NCBI GenBank assembly: GCA_016801885.1
Contig: CM028891.1
Location: 12,631,517 to 12,695,516 of the forward strand
Origin: Toxotes chatareus
Taxonomy: Eukaryota > Chordata > Actinopteri > Toxotidae
Direction of reading: 5' to 3'
Length of the DNA stretch: 64,000 nucleotides
This document shows positions 39,401-50,700 of the stretch, piece after piece. A model generated the notes under the pieces. It had not been told where the DNA came from and searched no databases. It saw nothing but the letters and a program-made list of their open reading frames with translations. The position numbers and the translations under genes are program-made. Numbering within the stretch: position 1 is the first letter of the stretch; every line of letters begins with the position of its first letter.

Positions 39401-40944
39401 GCTTTAAAATTGAAATAAACAAATTCCAACGAGATCGAGAATTAATTATTGTTCTAATATTCACCGAATGAAAACCTTAACTTCACAGCCCCAAATCTGC
39501 AAAAAACAAGACAAACCACTCGCCTTAAAAAATAGTTTGCTTTTAAATTTTTTTTTTTTTACGCAAACACACAGCACAAATTACTCATCACCTTATGTTT
39601 TTGATGAACTTGCAGCATAGCTCATTTGTGCAATAAAAAAATACTAATAAATAATAGCAACTGTGCTTCGCACACAACATTTAACAGCAAATAATTTTAT
39701 TTTATGCCGTTAACATTCTGTTACTGTACTATCTCATTTTACAGGTGGAATTTAAATACTTTAAATCTTCATCGAAGTGCATTTTTGGTAAATCGTATTA
39801 AATATTCCATCAAAAGCATTCGTAAGATAGTTTAAAATATATGAAAATAAAACAGGAACGTTTTATGATAAAAATCAAAATGCTCATTCAAAAAAATGTA
39901 ATCGTGTTGCGCTTGACAAAAAGTAAAGCTATAATTCATAAACCACAACTCAGTATAAGTATTTTTCACATGCACCTCTTTGAAGTATTATTTTCAAATC
40001 TGTTCCACTGAAAAGTTTGTTTACTCCACAAAAGTAGTGCCGTTTTCTGACAAGATTTAAGCTGCGAGTTCTGATTCCTTTTTCCACAAGCTACACTACA
40101 GTTCACCTCTTTTGCAACTGCCTAAAACCTAAAATGGACGCTGCTGGCTTTGAGGTATCAATGGCAAAGACTAGCTAAGGGTCACAGCTGTGCAGTTGTG
40201 CTCTTAGGAGTGAACGGGCAAATGGATCCATGCTTTGGCAGACTGCCAGGAGACTCCTTAAAATACAGGGAAGGCCTTGATTTAAAATATGCCACACCAA
40301 TGTCAAAGGAAACTGCGTCATTACGCAGCAGAGTTTGGTGAGGTAAACAACCCACCCTTTACAACAGACAATGGCAGGTGCTGCTGTTGTACAGAGCAAT
40401 GCTTTGAAACATGCTCAGATTTTACTGTGTATGTGCACAGAAATAACCCAAGAAATCTTTTCATTATAGCTCAGGAAGCATTAGAGCCTAGATGAAAGCC
40501 TGTTTTCTCCAGACATCATCATGATGTTGGACCTCGTGACTGCACTGTGGGTGGAGACAAACAGCCAATAGCAAAACAGGATGAAGATTCAGTGCCCTTC
40601 TTGCATCAGCATTTTCCGGCTAAGCCTCAAGTGAAAGTTACGTGATCCATATCCATGATTATCTTATGAAGAGATCAAAAATCAGGTTTAATAAAAAATG
40701 ATTGCTGCTGACGAGTGAATGACAGCAGTGAATTTGATTAGCCATTTCTCAGCATCATATCGTGCAGAATTGGCATTGCAAGCCAGAGCTCAACCTCTGT
40801 AAATACTGGTGTGCAGCGGACTGATATTTCCCTCAGGCAATCACATTCACTCACTGCAGCACCGTACAGCATTCCTAGAATTGCTTTTCTCAACTTTAAA
40901 CGTGCCCAAATGAGCTTTAATGAACAGGTCAACACAGATCTTAC
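36471..40944. other. Intergenic or intronic, nothing firmly recognised
   Basis: Very AT-rich, with many short A/T runs. If the minus-strand exons on both sides belong to one transcript, this is its intron. A minus-strand frame at 37648-37854 (QLRSLDSFSNTSCFHLTANP...) follows an acceptor-like CCCACTCAG and could be a further exon, but the phase does not match the upstream exon. Confidence 0.4.
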
Positions 40945-43900
40945 CATCTGAGCGCACACACTCCAGCATTGAAGACAGGAAGGCATGACAGGCAGCAAAG
41001 AAGCCATGGATCTCCTGTGAGAACAAAACACAAAACATTAGCAAACAACTATGCAGCTTGAAAAGAGTCATGACACAGAGAGAGAACAAAAATTGGAATA
41101 AATCATAAGGACAAGCATTAAATTAAAAAGGCCTTTCATTTCGATTTGTTTACTACATTGGAGATTTAGCTCCAGTGTAAGTAAATAAATATTACGTTGC
41201 GTTCGGCTCAAGTATAGTTGAAATTATTTAAAAGCAAATAATAGTTTACCAGTAGTTTATGGTTCTAAAAAAATATGTAAGCTGTACTTGTTCTGATATC
41301 TAATTCAAGCCGCATAAATTCAGAATAACCTAATTTTAAGGTAGTACTGAGTAATGCAACACTTGATGAGCAGCAGTGATCACACAAAACCCACTCCATT
41401 TATTACTGAGGCCACTATTTGAGATATGGACTAGTGGTCAATTTTCTTAAATAAACTTAGATACGGTGTGCATAACCAAAAAAAGTCTCATGGCACGATT
41501 ATGTTTTGTGTAGCAGAAACAAAAAACAACCGCAGGTCATACAGTGCTTTCAAAAAGTTTTATTCTAATCAACATTTGCAAATTCATGACAACAAATATA
41601 AACTGTAATAAGTTACCGCAACACAAATTTAGGAACCTAAAACTCTGCTCTATAATTCTTTCTTACCTTTTTAATTGAAATTCCAGTCATTTTTGTCAGA
41701 CACCGGATCAGGCTTGGGACAGGCCTGCAAAGACACTGCATGTTTTAAGTGTGGTTGCACGCTCCAGTGAAAACATAGTCAACAAGCACTCAAAAACTAT
41801 TAAGGAATATGACAAGACGAGACCAAAGGAGCTGTCTGACAGCAGACGAGTATGTACTAAGTAGGTGATAATGAAGAGATCTGTCCAGGCTGGTCACTTA
41901 TACGGCAAACAGATAAACATCACAGACTCACTGAGTGAGAGAAACTTGTAACGTCAGAGAGAAGCTTGGAGCACTTTTGAAAGCCAAAGTTAATATTGCC
42001 TGCACCCCACCACCCCTCACTTAAAGAGAGCACTGTGAACAGCATACTGCAGTTTCTTTGACTTAGAAACACATATCTCTGCTAGCTTGGTGCAAAACAT
42101 GAATTTTTAAAGAAGTAAAAAAAATAATTTATCATCTTTCCTTACACTTTAAGTGAATTTAGAGCTTAAATTTATTGAATGGCAGATTGCTGTTTATAAT
42201 ACTAATCCTGTTTATTTTTTACCCCCCTTTCTTATCAAGATTCAAACATTTCACAATGCCAAAAAAAAAAAAAAATACATTTGAATTCACCATGTTAAGA
42301 TAAGCTAAGATATTGCTACTGTCTCGGCGAAAGTAAGTTTGAGTAATTGTAAGATACTGTAAGTATATTCAACAGACAGTTGAGTCTTCCCAAGAATATG
42401 GCTTTCCAACGATGCCTTATAAAATGATACATGTAACTATAATAACACCAATCTTTCAAATTAAGAGCCACCAATGACACTTTCTATAACATGCAGAGAA
42501 ATTATGGTTGTTCGCAACAAATGTTAGGATATCGTGCAAGCATTTGGCAGTGGTGAATCAGACAAAATGGCTACCAAGCGTCCCAAAAACAGACAGAGAG
42601 GCAAAGGGAGAGAAACTAGCAAAGAAAAAACTTCCATCAGGTCAAGAATGATATGAAAATATTGGAACTCTCTAGTTGAGCTGACCCAAGGATGGTGAAC
42701 AGCGGTAAATTCAGTCGACTAAACGCAACAAATTTAGGTTAGAGAAAACTCTTAAAGACTGAACATTCACTATCGCTTCCCTGCACTATATGCTCAGGCA
42801 GGTGATGTCTGTTTCATTTAAATCCAGTGTTAAGCTATCCTTCCCATGCTTTTTTTTTTTTCTTCACCTCACATTAATTCATATACGTCATTGGGAACAA
42901 CAATGCTATAGCAGCCATCTTGCCCCAAAAGAGTAGACACTGGGAGGGGGGAACACGGCTCCCCAAGTCATATGACTGCACTGTCTGCAGACAACTGCAG
43001 TGACAGAGCAGAAGCGTCTAGACGAGTCTGAGGCAGCAGCACATCAGGTACACATACACTGTCGCTCACAACTTACTTTGAGTTCCACAATGTGAATGTG
43101 ATTTCAATTTTAGAGCGGTCTTTTCACTTCTGCACAGTGATTTGCGAAAGCTCATCATCTTGGGAAGGAAACAGTTCGACGATTAACCTTTGTAAACGTA
43201 TGAGGAAACACTGTTCACACAAAATTCTGGTGAAGCTAAGAACATTTCCAAATAAACCAAATATGCAAGGCTCGACCACAGAAAATGCCTAAAACCCAAT
43301 GCATAAAATATCACAGGTAAAATGCGACGATGCAGCAAGAAACATTTTTATTACAGCTACTAATTATAGTGTGAAAGAAAGCAGACATACTTTTTGTGAT
43401 GCCATCAAACAGTGTGGGGAAAAATGTTTAAAATAACTACTGGAAAAAAAAAATCAGCACTACAAATGTTTTTAAAACTGTTGGTGGGAGATGTAATCAT
43501 GACAAACTAATAAATGCAGTTGCCTGATAAGTGTTAAATCTACGCAGTATCGCCCAAACAACACTCATTCTTGAGTGTTGTTTGGTGAACATGCTCTGTC
43601 TCAACCTACACTGTGAACAACAACCAACCTTTTTGCACCCGTGCGTGCTGCCTTCTGGATGGTGCACTCCTCTTGAACTCCAGGGCTGAGAGTTGATCCC
43701 CTGCAGAGCACAAACAAGGACAGGAAAAGACAAAACAATTCATACGGGCGCCATATTACCTCACCTAAGGACCACATGGTTTAGCTGATATTGGTTAACT
43801 GCACGTGTGCGTAATTAAGGATATTTGGTCGGTGCTTTGTAATCAGGAGTTGTTTAGGAAGCGTAGTTGAAAGGGTTAAATGAGAACTGACGAGTCCACA

Positions 43901-44496
43901 CACACAAGACAGTTCCCTCCTCAGGTGTTTGCTGAGTAACAGGTAGCTTAAGCGCGCGTGGGGTTAATCAACAACCCCACGTCAGCAAAGGTGCGTCACC
44001 TGCGCATCCTCCTGAAGTGGTGTGAATGAGGTCAAGTACTGAAAACAAAACAGCTGTGTGGAATTAAGACGAAATTAGAATATATATGTGCATGTATATC
44101 AAACGCATTATTTTAACGACAAAAATGTACCGTGGCACTTACAGTTAGTTACGGTAGAACAAGCTAATTCAAATTATAAGCTAGAAAACCGTTTATACAC
44201 CGAAAACCACACAGCTAACATTCACAAATAAACGTCTTTTTTTCCAGCAGTGTAATGCCGCAAAATCCACTGTATGTTAGGCAACTTGCACTCTGGCGCC
44301 TGCCTTACCTGCCTGTGCATAAAGAGCTGTCTGCTGATAGACTGCAGGAGAAAAAACTTTCACAGCATTTATCAGAAAAATATTTTTGGCTGAGCGTGGC
44401 GACTCGTGGGCGAAGGCGTTTGAGGAGGAGAGCAAAAATTCCCATTTCCAACAAGCAGCTTTCTCGCAAATGAGCTAAGAGATGTAAAAACTCCAT
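40945..44496 (-). CDS. Candidate first exons of an unidentified minus-strand gene
   Basis: Minus-strand exons 43700-43629 (72 nt), 41724-41667 (58 nt) and 41014-40945 (70 nt) each have AG/GT borders: CTCTGCAG/GTTGGT, TTTGCAG/GTAAGA, TCTCACAG/GTAAGA. They share one continuous frame: GSTLSPGVQEECTIQKAAR, then PVPSLIRCLTKMTGISIKK, then EIHGFFAACHAFLSSMLECV. An upstream exon ending at 44309 (CAGGCAG/GTAAGG) enters in the same phase and offers an ATG at 44496-44494 (MEFLHLLAHLRE...). The combined frame is about 130 codons before the trail is lost. I do not recognise the protein; it is not canopy-1, the gene found here in human. A spliced non-coding RNA remains possible. Confidence 0.4.
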
Positions 44497-44569
44497 CTCC
44501 CAATTTGATCAATTTCAGACAGACTCCAGACAGTCTCCAAGCGGTTACGTGCCTGCTTGTCTTGCGCGT

Positions 44570-44700
44570 GCACGCTGAATGGCGCGGGAAGCTGCGATAA
44601 CAGATCCAGAGTGACGTCGCGAGTAGCCAATGGCAAAGAGGAGCTGGGTCTGGCATCCAATCACAATGGCCGATACGTTCAATCCCCCCCGCCCGTCCTC
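44570..44700 (-). promoter_or_regulatory. Promoter-like cluster: E2F, CRE and CCAAT sites
   Basis: Within 90 bases: TGGCGCGGGAA (44580-44590, E2F-like), TGACGTCG (44612-44619, CRE-like), and CCAAT at 44627-44631 and 44660-44664, in a CpG-rich patch. The candidate minus-strand first exon starts on its left, so it probably drives leftward transcription. Such a site combination is typical of proliferation-linked housekeeping promoters. Confidence 0.5.
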
Positions 44701-47158
44701 TTCCTCACCCGTTTGTTGACAGTGCACTGAATAAAACAACAGTCTGAGTTAAGCAGTTCATTGCACTGAGATGTGGGTCACTGACTGCAGCCTACTCAGT
44801 CTGGTAAAATGAAAGAGGTGCATGATCCTATGTATTACAGCGAAATCGTATGTATATGATTGCTCGTATATGATATGTAATCATATGCATTATTAACTCA
44901 GACATGTGCATGAATTATACAATTAACTGTACATTACATGGCCTAAACACAAATAACTGCCGTGATCATAATCTACCTTTTTAATATGCTTTTTTAAACG
45001 TGTACAGTATCATGTAGCATATAAATGCCTATAAATATGACCAAGTCCTAAAGTCATCAGACAGATTTTCCTGTGGCCATGTAACTGCTGCTGTTTGCTT
45101 TAAATCAGAGAGCACTACACACAATTTCTGTTGATACTGAAAAATTCACACTGATAAATAGAAAATTATTATTATGTTATTTTAAATTATATTTTAGTCT
45201 ATCAGGCTGATAGATAGACACATAGATGGATAGCATACTAAAATAGAATACATGTAGTATGACCATATTCTTTAGTGCTAATATGTTTTAATATAGACTG
45301 TACAAGGATAGGTCCAGAAATATATTGTATACTGATAATATAATTCAAATAGCTAATGCTATATTCTGAATGTTGTACAGCAAGGTGTAGGATTGTCCTT
45401 GATTTTTTAATTAGAGTAATTGGGTCCACTACATAAAAGTTGTTCAGAATGGAAGCTCTAATTCCTGACCAATGTCCAGTGGGATTCAAATCCCAGTTTC
45501 CCATGTGAGATTGAACCAGACACGTACAAATCTGCCAAAAGCAAATCTTCCTGTTGGAGTACATTAAGCTAATGGGTCTTGGGTATGGCCACATGGTAAT
45601 ACATTCCTTTGACCTGCCCTCATTGAGAAAACTGCTCCAACTTGGACATGAAATCAGTCTCATAAGGTCTCAGACAGAGTTAGTCTGCAGCTGAACACAG
45701 TATATAATGATTTAAAAAGTTAGCAGGTCAAATTTCTTTAATTTGCAAAATAATCTATTGCAGGCCTACATACTCCTAGTACACAGTTCCAGTATCACAT
45801 TCTCAAGACAGTTGCTGAGCCTTATGAATTGACAGCAAAAATGTATTGTCTCACACAAAACAACTTCCAAGTTGGCATTTAAATTCTGTCAAAGTCTACA
45901 CAAGGCGTACAGACAAGTTTGTTGTAAAGAACCTCTGTCCTTTGGATGGAAAATAACAAGTCTTGTCTCCTTCGGCTTTGCACCCTTTAATTTGCATTGT
46001 TATGGAAAACCGCTGGATTTGGGTAGGGCACAGAATCATTGAGGTCACCATAATAGAGTGTGACAGCTCCCCTTTTCACATCTATTTGGAAGTAAAATCA
46101 AAATTCCTGGGAAAGTGAATCCAGGGAGCACAGAAATATCTCATAAAGCTTTGGAAACAGCTGTTTAGAGTGAATATTTAGCAAGGTGTGGAATACATAT
46201 TGAGATGAAGTGCACCTGCATTCATTTCAAGGAGAAAAACTGCATATGTGAGCTTGCGCATATATGTATGACATGAGAAATGTGAAATCGGGAGGATGAA
46301 ATATCGGGACTTTAGAAAGTTTAGAAAACGTTAAGAAAGAGCAGCAATACTGGGCTTCTGCCATTTTTCATTTTTGTTTTAACTTGCACACTATTGTATA
46401 CCTTGAATGCAGTGGTAACTGAACATGGCAGAAGGACGTTTCTGGGAGTTTGCAATACTGTGGATAAATTGTATTTCATATAACTTTAAAAGAAAAAAGA
46501 AAAACATTTGCCAACTCAACATCTTGTCTGTACAATCCTCACAATCCATTATAATTCACAGACTGTCTTTCACTAGTAAAGTCCCTTTACGCTTTCTCAA
46601 ATTAAAAATCTCACGGCTGATCCCCTCCATCGCCCTGGCTTTCAGATATTGACCTTGTGGTGCTACAAAATAGCTTCTTCCTCACTGCGGGACACCATAA
46701 TGAGCCAATACAATGAGGCTTCAGTTCACTGCTCACCTCTCTTTGGTGTCTCTCGGGGTCTTTGTTGACGTTTGTCAGCCCAGGAGGAATTTGGGGCGTT
46801 AGAATACTGCTGTAGTCAAGCAGTAGAGTCAGACAACAACTTTGACTCCTAGACCTAAGAACTAAAGAGAAAAAAAAAATTGGTCAGAGATAAAAAGGCT
46901 TTGACCTTACAGGCAAGAAAAATCAAAAAAGTGACTTGAATAAAGATTAAGCAGCATTTTTGAGATTCAGCCAAAGTTACCAAGATTTGAAAAGCATTTG
47001 TACATATGGCATCTTTCTCTGCTGTAGCACTGAACCAATAATGGTAATATTTCTGACCGTACACCAATTTTCTTGGTTTGATCTGTTGTGCCATTAAACC
47101 TGCCGCCAATGGTATAGAAAGGTGGAAGTAGAAAATCTCACTGCCAAGCAGATCAGAA

Positions 47159-47162
<4 letters not shown>
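44701..47162. other. Intergenic, nothing recognised
   Basis: AT-rich. The longest frame (minus strand, 45238-45663, 141 codons) has no coding bias and no known homologue. TGATAGATAGACACATAGATGGATAG near 45210 is a minor tetranucleotide repeat. Confidence 0.5.

Positions 47163-47202
<40 letters not shown>
47163..47202. repeat. TA microsatellite
   Basis: Forty uninterrupted bases of TA, self-complementary and capable of cruciform formation. Confidence 0.95.
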
Positions 47203-47203
<1 letters not shown>

Positions 47204-47214
47204 CACACACTAGA

Positions 47215-47376
47215 ATTTCTGTAGTGCCATCCATAGATGTAAGTTTCTTGATGAATTAAGCCTTTTAATGAGGCCTGTTTATGGCAGCAAATTGAATTAA
47301 CCTGCGTAACCTATCCTAATTGTGAAATTTCCCAGTTTGGGATTAATAAAGTAAATCTATCTATCTATCTATCCAT
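47215..47376 (+). mobile_element. 3' tail of a LINE- or SINE-type retroposon
   Basis: GTGAAATTTCCCAGTTTGGG and ATTAATAAAGTAAATCTATC followed by TCTA units is a 3' end seen in many fish retroposons, with the tetranucleotide tail expected of target-primed reverse transcription. The body to the left is short and degraded. Confidence 0.6.
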
Positions 47377-47559
47377 ACTGTACAGCAAACGTATTTGCCA
47401 CAGCAAACAATTGAAATGGTCTACGTGCAGTTGTGGAGGGAAGATACTGGCCCGATTTATAATTATCAGCCTGCCTGTTTACCTGACCTTTAAAGCAGCT
47501 CACGTTTGTGCCGCAAAAACTGTTCGGGGGGAGCTGGTGTTTCCCACCCACAATGCATC

Positions 47560-47738
47560 ATCGTAGCAGCCGTAGGTCTGCCATGTTTGTGCTCCGGTCG
47601 TGGATGGAAATTATTGCCGCATAAAAGCTGTTCGGTTGCTAGTCTCACGTTTTGTACTGCCATAGTGGGTGAAATATTGAACATTAAATGCAATCCTCAC
47701 ATTTTTAGTCAGAGTGTAAGCGGGACGCGCAGTGCACC
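47560..47738 (+). promoter_or_regulatory. rbm33: rbm33 promoter and 5' UTR region
   Basis: GC-richer than its left flank, with CCACAATGCATCATCG, GGTCGTGGATGG and, just before the ATG, GCGGGACGCGCAGTGCACC. No TATA box. The transcription start is not resolved. Confidence 0.4.
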
Positions 47739-47757
47739 ATGTCAGCCAATGCTCAGG
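47739..47757 (+). CDS. rbm33: rbm33 exon 1, only six codons
   Basis: MSANAQ plus one base, then GTGAGT. The ATG is chosen because it is the only start that enters exon 2 in the conserved DYDFDEYD frame. Human RBM33 has a longer Ala/Gly-rich start here (MAAALGASGGAGAGDDDFDQFD), so the fish N-terminus is shorter. Confidence 0.85.
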
Positions 47758-50700
47758 GTGAGTAATGTCAGCGGCTTTTGTCGATAATGCTAAGTTAGCT
47801 ATGTAGGTAGCTAAGTTAGCTAACATGGGTAGCTACTGTTAGCAGCAGCACGAAAAACGGCTACAGTGACAGTAGGCCACAAACAGGACCTCGGCTATGG
47901 TTAGCTAATTAGCGTTGCTTTGGACAAACAAGTAACCACCAATAGTTGACATTCGTGGTTGTATACAGAAACAAGTTTAAGCGAATCGTAGTGTTAGTCT
48001 GGCGTAGTTAGCGACGTTTATCAGAGTCTAAGTTCTCTATTACTCGTATTATCTACTAGTTCGGCGAATTAATTCACGGCTGTTTCGCGGGCTAACGTCA
48101 ACGTTAGCTTTTAATTTTCATTCCTTGTTGTTGCAAGCAGCTGCGTTCGCTAAGATCATTAGCAAGTAAGCTAGCTAGTCAGCTAACTGGTGGAAAAGCG
48201 TGTGAAGCTTGAAAGAGTGACGTAAAGTAATTTCAGTGTCGTGTTTCCCATAATAATGTTGTTTTTAAATATTTAAACCGTTATAATGGCACTTAAAAGT
48301 GAACAGTGGTTCTATGAGGTCAAGTGTTTTTGCTCTAATGTAGTTTAAGGTTATTAGCGACATTGCTGATACGAGCTAGCTAGCTAGCTAACCTTGGTCC
48401 GCCCAAGCTAAAGTCGTTTAGAAAGAATACGCGCTTCTTTGGCTGATGTTGGGATTTTGTTGTTCACTGCAACACTACGTGCTGGTTTTCTTGATTTTTT
48501 TTTTCTGGTTTCTTTGATTTTCTGGCCTTTCCACCAGGGTTGCAATCGAACGAACGTGTGTATGTATACTAGGGGCGCAAGTAAATGACGCACTTTACGT
48601 GGTGTTTTTATTCCACATTCCACACTCGCCTCTGATATTTGTCAGAAGCAAGCGTGGCTTTTTTCTTGATCAAGTTGAAATCAGAAACGCTGTAAATATG
48701 ACATGGTCATGTAACGTTGCCAAACGTACATGCAGGTTCACTGGCCGCTTTGACACCTGGAATTAACTTCCGCCTAGAATGATCCAATCACAACATTACG
48801 TATAGGTGTAAATGCACCCAAGGCATGTGTTCATGTGTACAATTGCTGAGCTTGCCACGAGAAGCATGTAGTGAGTGTTACTGGGACACTTGAATAGAAC
48901 AAACCCATTCTCACTGGTATTAATTACAGCTGTGTTTTTCATACTATGACAAGTTAAAATTTCTTCTATGTCTGTGCCTATTTTAAATCCTAGATTCAAA
49001 TAGTTTTCAACTTATTGTATATAGAATAATGTTTTGTGTTACATAAAATACAAATTTTTTGGTCATAAATGTGCAATTGTTCTGGTTACTCATCCCATAT
49101 TTTTTCCTAGAAGATGTGTGACTTTGAGGGACTCAAGGGTTTGCCTGATCTGTTATTTTCTCCCAGGAGCTATGCTCCCTTTGGTAGAGCCAGTGTGACA
49201 AATGTTATGTAATGGTAATGTTGGGAAAGCCTGTTAAAACTGAGCCCATGTTGCACATGAGGGAGAGGGTTTGTTGTTGATTTGTATCATTTGAGGATTA
49301 AACAGCAGGTAGTATGGTAGATGCTGTGATAACATTCTTGTTGAGGATTGGGTGGCATAACAAGAAACATAAATGTCTGGTGGTGGTCAACATTATAAAC
49401 AATACAGCTTATACTAACTTTAAGTCAGGCCAAGCCTAAATGTAATCTTTGGACATATTTTAAATATTGGCCAAATACCTTTTGATTCAGATATGAGAAA
49501 ATATACTGGTTTCTACTGTGTACCATGCTGAACATGGAAGGTGCTTTTCAAATTGTGTTGGTAGGACAAGACTGATGTAAGCCTATGAAAATGTTATATT
49601 ATTAGCAAAGTCCATTGTCCTGTTAGCAAAACTTCCTTTCTGTTATGCAGATTATGACTTTGATGAATATGACAAACCCGGTGCTGAGCGGTCACGCAGG
49701 AGGAGAGGTGAAGATGATGACCTAGAGAGGTAAATCATCTTAACGTGTTCTCATGGTTACAGCAAGAGTGCTGTACTGTACGTAGTTCACAGCCTGCTAT
49801 GGTAGACAAAATCAAGGCCGGTCCATTGCAATGCAAAACTCAAATCTTATAAATGAAATGTGACCTGTGAAAACTATGCATACACAAAAGATCACCTTTC
49901 TACAAACTAAGAAAAACATCTCTGTTTCCAGCTTTGTGATCATTTATTTTTCAATTACAGTGTGTTTATCTTAAGATAAGTTTTCTCATCACATAAAGGA
50001 GCACGGTCTTTTAGCTTGTCTGGAAAAATTGGGAAAAAAACAAATTTGCAGACACGTGGTTTTCACCAGACAGTGATTTCAGCTTTTGATCTATGTTCTG
50101 TCTATAAGGCTGTCGGTGTATCTCTCACATTTTAAATAACAGTAGTGCTAGTAGAAAAAAGTCTTTCAGGTCTAATGAGGCTGATAGAATTGAAAACTGA
50201 TTTTTTTTTTTTTTTACTGCAGTGTTTTCCTGCTGCTCAATGCCGTTAATATATTCAACTCTGGTCATAGCGTATATAATTTTACTGATATTAGAATAGG
50301 AAGAGTGACGGCATCAAATAAGACAGAATATAATAATTTCTAAAAAGACAGCACTGTACTGTTATCTGACTGCTAATGTGTTATTGGTTGTCTTTTCTCC
50401 TTAAAAGCGATTTGGAAGAGGATTTGTTGGAGGAGGATTGGCTCTCAGGTAAAAAGGTAAGATTAAACAAAATCTCTTTGAATCTCACTTTTGAGTGTAC
50501 TTTGATTTTATGCCGGGCAACAAAAAACACTGTGCTTGTCAGTGTGTTTTTTCTGCTCACAAGCAGGAAGTGCAAAATCACATCCAAAATATTGGGTGTT
50601 AGCGCTGGTAGAACATTTAGAAAAACGACGTGAGCAGTGGACTTGTAGCAGGTGGCTCCTCCACAGGGGGAACTGTTGATGTGAACCAGGAGGAAGTACA

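Noticed and set aside
45238..45663. 141-codon minus-strand frame
   Set aside because: AT-rich codons without bias, no known family; the internal GGATTCAAATCCC resembles a tRNA B box but no A box or tRNA fold accompanies it.
22626..47000. cnpy1
   Set aside because: Expected from human gene order but no exon with canopy signatures was seen by eye; not annotated.
46855..47208. 117-codon minus-strand frame
   Set aside because: Its start is the TA microsatellite (IYIYIY run); no support.
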